Assembly (NCBI GenBank): GCA_020698575.1
Contig: CM036247.1
Span: 30,480,431 to 30,544,430, forward strand
Length of the DNA stretch: 64,000 nt
Direction: 5' to 3'
Source of the DNA: Bostrychus sinensis
Taxonomy: Eukaryota > Chordata > Actinopteri > Gobiiformes > Eleotridae
The translations under genes were made by a program, and so were the position numbers. A model generated the notes under the pieces. It ran no database searches and was not told the DNA's origin. It saw only the letters and a list, made by a program, of their open reading frames with translations. Of this stretch, positions 24,695 to 36,100 are shown piece after piece (position 1 is the stretch's first letter; each line of letters opens with the position of its first letter).

Positions 24695-24885
24695 CTCCCA
24701 CTGTTGCGTACTGTCTTTGTGTCCTTGGGCAAGACACTTAACCCTCCTTGTCTCCAGTGTCTGTGTGCACTAGGGTATGAATGTGTGAGTGCTTGTGAGA
24801 GTGAGTGGGTGAATAGCTCCTGGATGTAAAGTACTTCGAGTGCTGTATAAATGGGATGATTTACCATTTATTGCCAACACTGAGT
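24695..24885 (+). repeat. SINE-like repeat, shorter copy
   Basis: Same family as 4684-4915 and in the equivalent place of the duplication. The 5' part present in copy A is missing, which suggests deletion here or a rearrangement after duplication. Confidence 0.4.
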
Positions 24886-25517
24886 TGAATTTAACCAGAC
24901 CAGTACTGTACAAAACTATGCCAAAAACAATTCTGTGGCCATGTGTAATAAAAACTGAAAATGTATTCTTAATTAAAGTGACAAAACAGGCTGATGGGTT
25001 CACATACTACTGCGGCTGCTATACTTTTTCAGACACATAATGTTGTTTGCCCCAACTTCTTTTGCAACATAACGTTAGAAGTGCCAATTTAAAAAAGCAG
25101 AAGTGTGTCTGTGTTATAAAAAGGCATTTTTCAACATTTAACAACAAGTTACCATAACAGCAGGGGTTAAAGTGGGGGAACCCAACACAGTGTATACAGT
25201 AGTTATATATATTTTATAGTATATTAGGTTTAATGTATCATTTACAGAGCTTATACTGCATTTGCAATGTGTGTGACAGGTTTCAAGTATAGAGTGATAT
25301 GAAAGTGTGTGGAGTTATATGACAGGTGTGGTGGTCCTCCTCCAGGAAAATTTGAACAAAACATAAGCAATTTCCTGTATTTTGGTGAATTTTATAGAAT
25401 ATATTTTATAGATGGCTTCCAACTTGTAGCAAAAATATGGGTACAATTTGTGTTTTTACTTCTCAGTCACTGGGAGATGCAGGGAGCTTACTAGACCTGC
25501 CATGGCTCTTTTGGTGC

Positions 25518-25920
25518 ACTGTAAAAAATATGACCTAGATTTAAATTTTTAAAAATATCGCAACATTTTACAAGCATTTTGTCCATGTTCAGTAAAATAA
25601 CCTAAATTTTACATCCAGATAAATTATTTTTTTAGCTTGTGGTGAAATCAATATTTCATTTATTATTAAGTCCAATCTATGAAACAAATGCTAAAAAATT
25701 GCCTTAAAGCTATGGAAAATCTGTCTAAGTGTCTAATAAATTAAACATAAATAAAATAATTTCAGAAAAAACATTTAAATTAAGTTTGAATAACAACAAT
25801 ATTTTATTGTCTTTCATCAAAAGACTTATTTTGACATTTAAAAAATATAAACGCATGTAAAGATTTTTCATTTATTAAGCTATTTACTTTGGGACATACA
25901 ACTTTTAAGGTGCATAATCA
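25518..25920. other. AT-rich non-coding stretch
   Basis: About 400 bp of very AT-rich DNA right after the duplication end. No open frame or element ends recognised. Confidence 0.4.
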
Positions 25921-26085
25921 CACATTTCACATGCGCAATGAAGTGCATTAGTGTGGACATTTACATTTCTAATGGGATTATTATTTTTGCTTGTGTCATT
26001 TGGCAAATTTTGTTGACACCATTTACAGAATACTGGCAATTTTTAAGTGGAAATTCTTCATATTTGTATTCACACACAAGATGTA
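25921..26085. repeat. Direct repeat, copy 1
   Basis: About 160 bp starting cacatttcacatgcgcaatg and ending cacacacaag, repeated at 26674-26830 with small indels. The two copies bracket 0.6 kb that includes the gene relic at 26455-26668. Confidence 0.85.
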
Positions 26086-26454
26086 AGACCATACATGAAC
26101 TGCTGCTCAATACAAAGCTTCCTAAAGTTACCTTAAACAGTATTACAACATTTTCAGAAGTACATTTGTGGTTGGTGGTAACAAATTTACATTAACACAC
26201 AACATCAGACCCTATATAATAAAAATCTGCCCAGCAGAGCACAGTCACTTGGTTCTTTGGTCTGTATTAAAACGTCAAAACTTCTGACAAAAACTTGAAG
26301 ATAAACAATTGCTGTGTAGTAGAGCTGAACGGGAATAAACCACCACAGCAGAATCACATAAAAACAATGTGGTTTTGATTATTTTTTTCCTGAACAGACA
26401 CTAACCATTTTCTAAGTTTGTAAGTGGTAATAGCTGTCATTTTGACCTATCCTA

Positions 26455-26668
26455 CCAGCTTGTTCTTAAGAGCCATGAACCTGGCAGTTGGTTTTGGGCG
26501 CAAGGTGTCAAGTCCCATAAACAGTCTTTGAAAGACTTCAAAGGTTTTGGCAAGTTTGGAAGGATACTGTAGATTGTAGAGTGTATGTCAAGCCGAGAAG
26601 TAGGCAGCAGGCTCTGGCTAGATTTCCAACATCAGTGAGCACAGGTATTCCTTCAAGGATGATCCCCA
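26455..26668 (-). pseudogene. C-terminal fragment of a multicopy teleost protein family
   Basis: The minus-strand frame reads AVGIILEGIPVLTDVGNLAR, then ACCLLLGLTYTL, and soon meets stops. From memory this EGI-VLT-N-A-ACC-LLGL-Y pattern is the C-terminus of abundant fish proteins often annotated as SAMD3-like or uncharacterised. Only this block is preserved. Confidence 0.45.
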
Positions 26669-26673
26669 CAGCA

Positions 26674-26830
26674 TCACATTTCACATGCGCAATGAAGTAG
26701 GACAATTTACATTTCTAATGGGAATATTATTTTTGCTTGTGTCATTTGGCAAATTTTGTTGACACCATTTACAGAATACTGGCAATTTTTAGTGGAAATT
26801 CTTCATATTTGTATTCACACACAAGTTGTA
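26674..26830. repeat. Direct repeat, copy 2
   Basis: Second copy of the repeat at 25921-26085, in the same orientation, adjacent to the end of the zinc-finger pseudogene. Confidence 0.85.
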
Positions 26831-26839
26831 TGCCCAAAG

Positions 26840-29800
26840 GTTTTTATCAATGTGGGATAATGTTCCAGAAAGTGGTATTTTGGGATTGACTGGTAAATGC
26901 TTCAAAGAATCTGTGACGGTGTTCTGATATTTTTGAGTCATGGTAATCAATACTTTCTTCACTGTGGACTGGTGCAACGACAAGCTCAACTATGTCTTTT
27001 AAATCACAACAAAAGTTTAAAAAGCAGTCATCTGGATTAGATTTTTCAAGTAGAAGACGTTTCACCTCTTATCCAAGAGGCTTTCTCAATTCTGAAATGA
27101 ACTGGTAAGAGAGCTGGTTTATATTCTTCTAGGAAGGAGGAGTCCTGAAACTAAATTCTATTGGTCAAAGTGACCATGAATAGCCTAGTGGTTTCGGGTC
27201 ATTAGGAGTCCTTTGTCCTCAGCTGGAGTGAGAGTCGTTAACCCTCCCCAGCCTGGGCAGCTCCTTCAGATGTAAATGACCTGAGTGAAACTGGTTTGTT
27301 TTGTTTGGGTTTCAGGAGACTGTTGTAGACAGAAGGAAGGTTGTATCTGAGACCACCATTTCTGTTGAAAGAAGGTTTATCTTTTTTGACAAAGATTGCT
27401 TCTTTCACTCCTCGCTCAAACCATCCTTTCTCTCTGGCTAAGATTCGGACCTCACTGTCCTCAAAGGAGTGGTTTGTGGCCTTCAGGTGGAGGTGTACTG
27501 CAGATTCAGGTCCACTGGAGTTGGCCCTGCGGTGTTGGTATAACCGCTTGAAGCGGTTATACCAACACCCACTGCAGGGCCACCCACTGCAGGGCCAACT
27601 CCAGTGGACCTGAATCTGCAGTACACCTCCACCTGAAGGCCACAAACCACTCCTTTGAGGACAGTGAGGTCCGAATCTTAGCCAGAGAGAAAGGATGGTT
27701 TGAGCGAGGAGTGAAAGAAGCAATCTTTGTCAAAAAAGATAAACCTTCTTTCAACAGAAATGGTGGTCTCAGATACAACCTTCCTTCTGTCTACAACAGT
27801 CTCCTGAAACCCAAACAAAACAAACCAGTTTCACTCAGGTCATTTACATCTGAAGGAGCTGCCCAGGCTGGGGAGGGTTAACGACTCTCACTCCAGCTGA
27901 GGACAAAGGACTCCTAATGACCCGAAACCACTAGGCTATTCATGGTCACTTTGACCAATAGAATTTAGTTTCAGGACTCCTCCTTCCTAGAAGAATATAA
28001 ACCAGCTCTCTTACCAGTTCATTTCAGAATTGAGAAAGCCTCTTGGATAAGAGGTGAAACGTCTTCTACTTGAAAAATCTAATCCAGATGACTGCTTTTT
28101 AAACTTTTGTTGCGATGCGTTTACCCTGGACGAGTGAGAGTCTTCACAGATATGTCTTTTAAAGACAAGAGCAATAGCCAAGCTGCATCACCTAAAGGTA
28201 TTTTATGTCCAATCATAAATGGTAGAAGTCTAATGAGTGTCCAGTTTTCGTGTGGATTTCCTCCCATCTTTTTTCTTGATGAGAGATTTGCAGGCACTGG
28301 CTGAGGACAGTCTCTTTTGTCAGCCCAAGTATATGGAAACTGCAAAATAATAGTGTTGAGTTCACTGGAGTACAGTGGAAGTTGCTCACATTTTCTGTCA
28401 ATGGGCAAGCTTTTTTAACCCCATAACAGTGTCATTGCAGGATTTTCTTTAACAGTTCTAAGATGACAGTCATGATCTTCTTTGTTGCGAGCAATAAATG
28501 AACTCAACCTCACCTCTTTCCTCTGAAACTCTGATCGATGTCCAAGACAAAATCTGCAAATGAATGGTCCACAAAAACTTTCCACAAGTCCACAAAGAGA
28601 GTGTGCCCCGAGATTGTCTGCAACAACACATAAAACACTCCCTTTTACATATGTTCCAAAAGTAGAAACATATATGGCGTCCCACTCTAAAATTCCACTG
28701 TCTTTTAGCAATGGTGCAAAAACTTGATCATAGACAAGTTTTTTTATGTCAACAGCTTTACATAAAAGGGCCAAGTATACAGAGTTTAAAGTAGATCGAG
28801 ATGTTGCCAAAAACCCAATAAACTGCTGTAACCTTATGCTTCTTCCTTGATGTTCCCAGTGGATTACAAAGTTCCAAATCATCAACATAAAGAACAAGTG
28901 TAATTCTTTGTTGTGAAGAATAAAATGAATTCTCTTTATAGGCTGTACCATCGCAATATGATTCGTATTTAGATGACACATGTTCCTGTTCTTTCCTCAA
29001 AACTTTTTCTCTGATGCTCTCATTAACCAAAATCTGAACCAGAGACTCAAGAATAGGAACATACTGAAAACTTTGTTTGTCATTTCATTCAAGGATGTAT
29101 TCAACGGGCTCAACAACGTTAAATTTTTGTTTGTAATACTGTTGTCTTCTAAATGATGATGACAAAGGGCCCCCACTTTGGAGTGCACTGCTAAGGGGAT
29201 GTGATTTACAAAGTTCTTCTGTCAAAGATGTTATAAAGGTGTCATTAATGGTTTGGTTATTTTCCATGAAATGAGAGACGACAATATTTCTCACTGCAGA
29301 GAAGGTTGCAGAACTTGATATGAAGTAGAGATCTTCAACCAGTTCATCAATGCAGTGAACAGAAACATAAACACTCTCCAACTTCAAAAGCAGGGATGCA
29401 GTGTAGTCTAAAACCAAATGGCTTCCTTTATTCTCTTCATACAGTGCATTAGTATTTGTAGATACTTGATTATCACTATTACTGTTATCCTCTGTAGAGG
29501 CTTCATAATCAACTGTGTTAGGTTCAGGTAACAGTCTTTGGGAAACAGTGCCTTGTTTGAAATCTTGTAAATTATGAGGAGTGTGCTTCCTATGCCTGTG
29601 AATAGCGAAGTTTCCGTAAACATTTGTTTGGTAGTCACACTGTGCAAAAACGCACTGTACAGTTTCATTTTTTAGATGATGACCTAAATGTTCAAATAAA
29701 TCCTTCTCACTAGGAAATCCAGTGTTTTGACACAGCTGACAGGTAAATAAAAATGTCACCTGTGCGGTGTTAGCCAAGGTGACATCTGGGTGGTGCCTTG

Positions 29801-29969
29801 ACAGGTGAGACCGAAGGGAACGCCAGGCTTTAAAGGAGCATGGGCAATTTATATCTATACAAGGCATGACATGGCTGTGTCCAAATGTTCTATGATGGAG
29901 TCTGTAATGCTTTAAAATTTCACTTTTTGTTGGCACAACAGTGCTGCATAATTTACAGGGCCACCCCAT
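26840..29969 (-). pseudogene. C2H2 zinc-finger multicopy gene (transposase-derived?), broken
   Basis: N-terminal part 29088-29969 (294 codons) starts MGWPCKLCSTVV after a splice acceptor and has several C2H2-like fingers (HYRLHH, HLSRHHP, CDYQTN..HRHRKH). The same frame continues after one TGA (29085-29087) into QYVPILESLVQIL and LVLYVDDLELCNPLG, then shifts near 28800 to RSTLNSVYLALLCK, hits TAA at 28415-28417, and runs on in the same frame as IDRKCEQLPLYSS until a Penelope-like insertion at 28150. After the insertion LKDIVELVVAP resumes. I recognise this as a high-copy teleost family of unknown function; the DDLELCNPLG block resembles Tnp2 proteins of CACTA transposons, which is tentative. 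Two stops, a frameshift and an insertion make it dead. Confidence 0.6.
27004..28150. mobile_element. Penelope-like retroelement, inverted dimer insertion
   Basis: Two near-identical arms (about 27007-27550 and 27551-28112) form a long palindrome. Each arm encodes the same C-terminal block (SAVHLHLK, SFEDSEVRILAREKGWFERG, VKEAIFV, PSFNRNGGLRYNL), the tail region after the GIY-YIG domain of Penelope-like elements. The insert is flanked by a 13-bp direct repeat tatgtcttttaaa (26991-27003 and 28151-28163) that lies in the codons of the interrupted zinc-finger gene. The right arm has an extra tandem copy of a cactgcagggcc block near the centre. Reverse transcriptase and the GIY-YIG core are absent. 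Confidence 0.75.
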
Positions 29970-31126
29970 CTATAAAAAGAAATGAAAAATTATACATCCC
30001 GTTACATACTGGTTTGGTATTTTTTTTCCTTCTAGACATTTATGAAGTTGAAAATGGTAAGGTTTCAAAAAGATTTATCAATTATTCCCAGGATTTATCA
30101 CTACCAAGAGAATGAACGTTAACTAAACATTCACTAAATTAACTGATATGATGTGCATAATCTACAAAAAAAGCAGAAGTAACCTTTTACATAACGGCAA
30201 CATTTAAATTGGTAAACTGTTTTCAGACCCCCACCATAGAAATTATTTTTGCACAAAATATATCCTCACTTTTACCTAAGTATTTTGTTTCTTAAATCTG
30301 CTAAATCCCCATAGTAGTGTTAAAGACCCTTCTGGAATTACCTTTATCACAGTCTCGTAGGGCGACTCAGATCTTTCCAAGTAACCCAAATTGGATGGTT
30401 TCCTAAGAGAAAAAGAAAGTAGTTACTAGTCAGAAAAACATGACTGGCTTTCTTTTTTTCCCCCCACATACAGTACATGGTTTGCAAGAGTAGAAAGTTT
30501 GTGCTGGTCTTAGGCAGAAAGGGCCCTGTCCCGAAGCCTTCCAGAGCACCTGCTTGTTTGCACACAGTCCCCTAGTCTTCTAGTACCATATCCGGTGGTC
30601 TTTCACACCTGAGCACCCACTGCAGAGCTGTGAAAAGACATGACCAGCTGCATTTTTAGATGAATAGAGTCTACATAGCACTGAAGCCTCGTACACTCTG
30701 CAACTTGTTTGTGCCTTACAGTTCTCTGATTAGTTAAGTTATGTAAAGACAAAGCACAGGCAACTGCATGCTTAGAGAGCAGAGTGAGGCAGAGCAGAGA
30801 ACAAGACAGGTCAGGGAAAAGTGATGTGAGGGAAATGTGTCTTTTTTATTGACTTAACATTAGGCTACTACATTACTATACTATACTTATTGAGATAGGA
30901 TCTGATGATATGTGCTTACTGGACTTACCAAATGTGTACCAGAACCACACATCTTGTAGAGCATCTTCTAGTGAGTGAATGTCTTCAAGCAGGCTAAATT
31001 GGAGAGTTGCTGAGGGAGACATAAGAAACTAACAAAACAGCTCACAGCCTCACAGCCAGAATCAGTGGGCTGAAGACAGAGGCTCCATAAATTTCTGTCA
31101 GGACATCTGAAATTATGTTGTATATA
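29970..31126. other. Non-coding stretch upstream of the zinc-finger pseudogene
   Basis: No supported exon. AT-rich to 30600, then mixed composition. It could hold upstream exons or promoter of the 29.9-kb gene, but nothing specific is visible. Confidence 0.35.
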
Positions 31127-32059
31127 AACCAGGTCGAAACCAGCACTAAATGGGTCTAAACCAGGACTAAACTAGGTCTAAACCAGGACTAAACTAGGTC
31201 TAAACCAGGACTAAACTAGGACTAAACCAGGACTAAACTAGGTCTAAACCAGCACTAAATAGGTCTAAACCAGCACTAAACTAGGTCTAAACCAGCACTA
31301 AACTAGGTCTAAACCAGGACTAAACTAGGTCTAAACCAGCACTAAACTAGGTCTAAACCAGGACTAAACTAGGTCTAAACCAGCACTAAATGGGTCTAAA
31401 CCAGGACTGAACTAGGTCTAAACCAGGATTAAACTAGGTCTAAACCAGCACTAAACTAGGTCTAAACCAGGACTGAACTAGGTCTAAACCAGGATTAAAC
31501 TAGGTCTAAACCAGGACTAAACTAGGTCTAAACCAGCACTAAACTAGGTCTAAACCAGGACTGAACTAGGTCTAAACCAGGATTAAACTAGGTCTAAACC
31601 AGCACTAAACTAGGTCTAAACCAGGACTGAACTAGGTCTAAACCAGGATTAAACTAGGTCTAAACCAGGACTAAACTAGGTCTAAACCAGCACTAAACTA
31701 GGTCTAAACCAGGACTGAACTAGGTCTAAACCAGGATTAAACTAGGTCTAAACCAGGACTAAACTAGGTCTAAACCAGGATTAAACTAGGTCTAAACCAG
31801 CACTAAACTAGGTCTAAACCAGGACTGAACTAGGTCTAAACCAGGATTAAACTAGGTCTAAACCAGGACTAAACTAGGTCTAAACCAGCACTAAACTAGG
31901 TCTAAACCAGGACTGAACTAGGTCTAAACCAGGATTAAACTAGGTCTAAACCAGGACTAAACTAGGTCTAAACCAGGACTAAACTAGGTCTAAACCAGCT
32001 CTGAACCAGGTCTAAACCAGCACTAAACTAGGTCTAAACCAGGTCTAAACCAGATCTAA
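31127..32059. repeat. Minisatellite, 22-bp units (about 42 copies)
   Basis: Tandem units of the type ggtctaaaccagNNctNaactaN. Four main variants (gcactaaac, gactaaac, gactgaac, gattaaac) recur in the order gcacta, gactga, gattaa, gactaa over much of the array, giving an 88-bp higher-order unit. No open frame; every frame carries taa. Confidence 0.95.
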
Positions 32060-32402
32060 AAACAAATGCTTCACGCAGTGACGTGACGTGACTTGATCGT
32101 AGCGCGCTGCTAATCATAAACTAACGTCAGTAAAACCAAGCGAACACGTTTGAACACCGAGCTAATACTTTCAGGTCACCTCACCTGCTCCCGTCTGCTC
32201 TGTCTCATGCTGGTCCCGCTCATGGGGCGGGGGTGAGTCTGAGCACAGTGAAAGGAGAGCGGCGGCGCAAGCTCAGAGCACTGGAGCAGGTTTACTGTGG
32301 TGGTCAGGCAGCGCTGTTATGAATAATATCAGTGCCGAGACATGTGGAAACTTTTATGAGTAGATGTACTTTATGAGTTGCTTATTTTACCTTAAAACTA
32401 TT
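32060..32402. other. GC/CpG-richer intergenic segment
   Basis: Between the minisatellite and the gypsy element, 32080-32310 is noticeably richer in CpG (gacgtgacgtgac, tagcgcgctgc, ggcggcgcaagc) than its surroundings. It could be a promoter remnant, perhaps of the minus-strand zinc-finger gene, but no exon is recognised. Confidence 0.3.
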
Positions 32403-33156
32403 TGTGGCACGATTAGGGGTTAAACCCAATATATATGTACACATTTATGTCAGCCAGTTTGTAGTAGCAACGCCACCCTGGGCTATAGTTCCAGGGACCA
32501 CCTAAATTTAACCCAACACGAGTCGAAAGGACACAGGTGAGTAACTGAATGGATCAGAGACACAAATTAATTTACATTCATTTTATTAATCCTTTAAGTT
32601 AGTTTAGTTTAAGGCACACAATTCTTTATTAATTCTAATTTTGTAAAAGACTAAAACACACTCACTCCCATTCACACCAACACCCACACATCATTAAAAC
32701 ATTTCAGTATGCCCAACCACAATATTCAGAAACTCAGTTTCTTGTGAACACCCTACAGCCGCTCACTGATTGGTTGATTAGTTTATGAATTACCTCCACA
32801 ATTGATGGGAAGTTCGGTCGCTAGAGGGCGCTCTGTATTAAGAGCCGTAAACCAGTCTTTGTCCTTAGAGAAGCGCCGTCCACGTTAATTGGGAGCAACG
32901 CTCCACCCAAATTAGTTCATAGCTGTAGTAACCTGAAGACGGAAAGAAGGGGAGGCTGGATACAGGAGCCGTGGACTGAAAGGACGCCACGCTCGCACGC
33001 CCGCTCGTCAGGCCCTCACTTCCAAGATGCCCTTTGCAGCGCTTTACGCCAGACGCGACTCCCCCGCGCCAACAACCCACAGGCACGACAGGTAGAGCAC
33101 ACACAGGTAACGCTGGAGGCGTGACTTCAATATGAGTGTCGGCATGCAAAGGTGCA
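32403..33156 (-). repeat. 3' LTR of the gypsy element (truncated, 754 bp)
   Basis: Matches 38012-38765 with three visible differences. The upstream part, corresponding to 38766-39122, is deleted and replaced by the broken end of pol, with the junction at gtgca/acatc (about 33156). Left flank is tatt. Confidence 0.85.
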
Positions 33157-36100
33157 ACATCAAGAAAAACGGCGATTCGCCAGTGGATTGGTGAGGAGTA
33201 GTATTATATGCATAAACAATCTGCGGTAGCCAAGAGCACCAGTCGCGCTTTCTAGACACAGGTAGAGTGCGAAGCAAATTGTGTAGCGTTCTATTGAACC
33301 GCTCGCACTGACCATTACCAGATGGATGATAAGGAGTAGTCCTTGATTTCACAATGCCATAGAAGCAGCACAGCTGTTGAATTAAGCTGCTTTCAAAACA
33401 GCGTCCCTGATCTGAATGGATCCGGGCCGGGACACCAAATTTTGAAAACCATTCAGCCACCAAGACCCGAGCTACAGTGGGGGCACGCTGATCACGCGTT
33501 GGCACAGCTAGAGTGTACTTGCTGAAAACATCAGTGATCACCAACACATTTTCGAGCCCATTTTGTGATGGCTCTAACAGAGTAAAAACAAGAGCAACCA
33601 TCTCATTAGGCCTAGATGCCATAAGATGGCCCATGAAAGCACGAGCTGGGGGATGAGAATCTTTGGCAATCTGGCACCGCTCACACTTACGACACCACTG
33701 CGTCACATCCTTGGCCATCCCAGGCCAGTAACAACGCGTCCGCAGTAGAGCTAATGTTCGCTCGATGCCCTGGTGGCCATGCTCCTGATGAACCTGATTC
33801 AAGACCTCCTCAATAAGGACTTTGGGCAGCAACAACTGCATAATTACCTCACCACCATCAGAGCGGAATACCTGTCGATAGAGCAACCCATTCTGCTCAG
33901 CCAAGCGGTCCCACTGACGGAGCAACACCAGGGCAGATGGCAACAGCCGCTGCCGCTCCTCATAATTGGGACGCCGCTTCTGTCTCCAGAATGACACAAC
34001 CTCCTGAATGACCTGATCGTTTTTCTGAAGCGCACTAACATCAGCCGAGCAATGACCGGGCAAGGCCGATACAGCCGCTTGCACTGCCCCAACCTGTGGC
34101 AGGGGCTGGACATGTTGAAGAGATGGAGGGACCAAAGTTCCTGGCACTGTGGTAGCCAGATCACCTGAACCAAGACAATGCTGGCGAGACAGAGCGTCTG
34201 CATTGCGATTGCTCTTCCCAGACCTGTACTTCAGTTCAAACTCAAAGGAGGCCAACTGAGCCGCCCATCGCTGTTCAACAGCACCTAACTTGGCTGTCTC
34301 CAGATGGCTCAAAGGGTTGTTATCTGTAAACACCAGGCACCTATGGCCCAAGAGATACTCACAGAATTTTTCAGTCATGGCCCATTTAAGGCCCAGCAGC
34401 TCCAACTTCATGGAACTGTAATTTGACATATTTCGTTCTGTAGGCCTCAGGCCTCGACTAGCATAGGCTTTTGGCCTCAGCTTTCCACCTTGCTCCTGGG
34501 AAAGCACCGCCCCTAATCCATTATGACTTGCATCGACCTCCAACACAAATGGAAGCGAAAAATCAGCGTAAGCTAATACTGGCGCAGTAGTTAACCTTTC
34601 CTTCAGTGCGTTAAAGCTCTCTTGGCACTCTGCATCCCAAAACACTGCTTCACACTTACCTGCTCTTTTCTTCGACTTACCTGAAAACTCTGCAACCCGG
34701 CGATGTAATGGTGCAGCCAATTTAGCAAACCCCTCAACGAATCTACGATAATAACTCGCAAATCCCAAAAAGGATCGGAGCTCCGAGACCGTGATGGGCG
34801 TTGGCCAATTGGCTACGGCCTCGACCTTAGCTGGGTCTGTGGACACACCTTGATCTGAGATGATGTGTCCCAGATACTGGACCTTATGCTGGAAAAAGCT
34901 ACACTTGGGAAGCTTCACCTTTAGCCCCTCCTGCTGGAGCCGTCCCAGCACCTTATCCAACCGTTCCAAATGCTGCTGCACACTAGATGAAAAGACAATT
35001 ATGTCATCCAGGTACAGGAGCAGTGACTGACCTTGTTGGTCCCCAAAGATCCTCTGCATGAGTCTTTGGAAGGTGCTGGGGGCGTTGCAAAGCCCGAAGG
35101 GCATTCGGTTCCATTCAAAAAGACCGAACGGGGTGCAGAAGGCCGTCTTGGGCCTGTCGGCCTCAGTGACCGGCACCTGGTTGTAGCCACTTGCCAGGTC
35201 CATGGTGGAAAACCAACAAGCCCCGGTAAGCGAGTCAAGAGACTCCTCAATCCTAGGGAGAGGAAAGGCGTCCCTTCGCGTTTTTGCGTTTAACCGTCGA
35301 TAGTCCACGCATAATCGCAAAGTGCCGTCCTTTTTGCGGAGCAGCACGATGGGGGATGCGTATGGACTCGAGCTCTCCCTAATGATCTGAGCCTCCAATA
35401 ACTGGTTAATGTGTCCCTTTACCAATTCATATTCGGATGGAGGAATGCGACGGTGTCGTTGGCGAACAGGGATATTGTCGAGTAAAGGAATGTCGTGTGA
35501 AATCAGGTTGGTGCAACCCAGATCCTGATCTGAGGAAGAAAAGACTGATATATATTTACGGAGCAAAGACCTAGCGGCACCTTGCTCCTCCTGAGGCAGA
35601 CTAGACAAATCAACATCATCAATTTGATCTGCCACAGTGGACACAGTTTGGGATGCCACCTGAGCCGTAACAGATGGAATCTTGTCAACACCTGTCGGCA
35701 AGCTGACAACATCCACACGAGCCAAGGTGCCTACAACGGCACGTGAATGGAGTAGCACCTCTGTCACTCCAACATTAACAACAGGGATGTAAGCAGTTCC
35801 TCGTACTACACGGACCAGGGCCGGTGATGCCAACAGGCCAGCTGGTAAGCCAAACTCAAGAGGTTCGAACAATACAGTGGTGTCTGAAAATTGCTCAGAA
35901 CAAGTAGCAGGCACAATTTTCATTACACCTCCAGGAATGCAGCAGGCTCTCTTCCCACGAACCCTTGCTTTACCTGTGTGTATTAAAGGGACCTGCATAC
36001 TAGCGATGTGACACTTCTGCAAAGCTTCCATAAGAGAGGCGGGGAAGGAGCTTGAAGCAACTCCGAATAGTGCCGGACCATACTCCCCAAACAGCTCCTG

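Larger units (their letters stand above)
20225..25517. repeat. Segmental duplication, copy B
   Basis: Partner of copy A, containing the signal peptide, V-set and first two C2 exons of gene 2. It contains the empty site for the solo LTR of copy A (around 25450), so the duplication predates that insertion. The right end is followed by unrelated AT-rich DNA. Confidence 0.85.

Noticed and set aside
27238..27723. Possible novel host gene with mirrored copy
   Set aside because: It is the tail coding region of a Penelope-like element, present twice in inverted orientation within a target duplication.
31127..32059. CRISPR-like array
   Set aside because: Units are contiguous 22-bp repeats without unique spacers, and the DNA is eukaryotic; it is a minisatellite.
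32865..33149. 94-residue protein also found at 38474-38758
   Set aside because: Identical because both are the same stretch of the gypsy LTR; no evidence of coding function.
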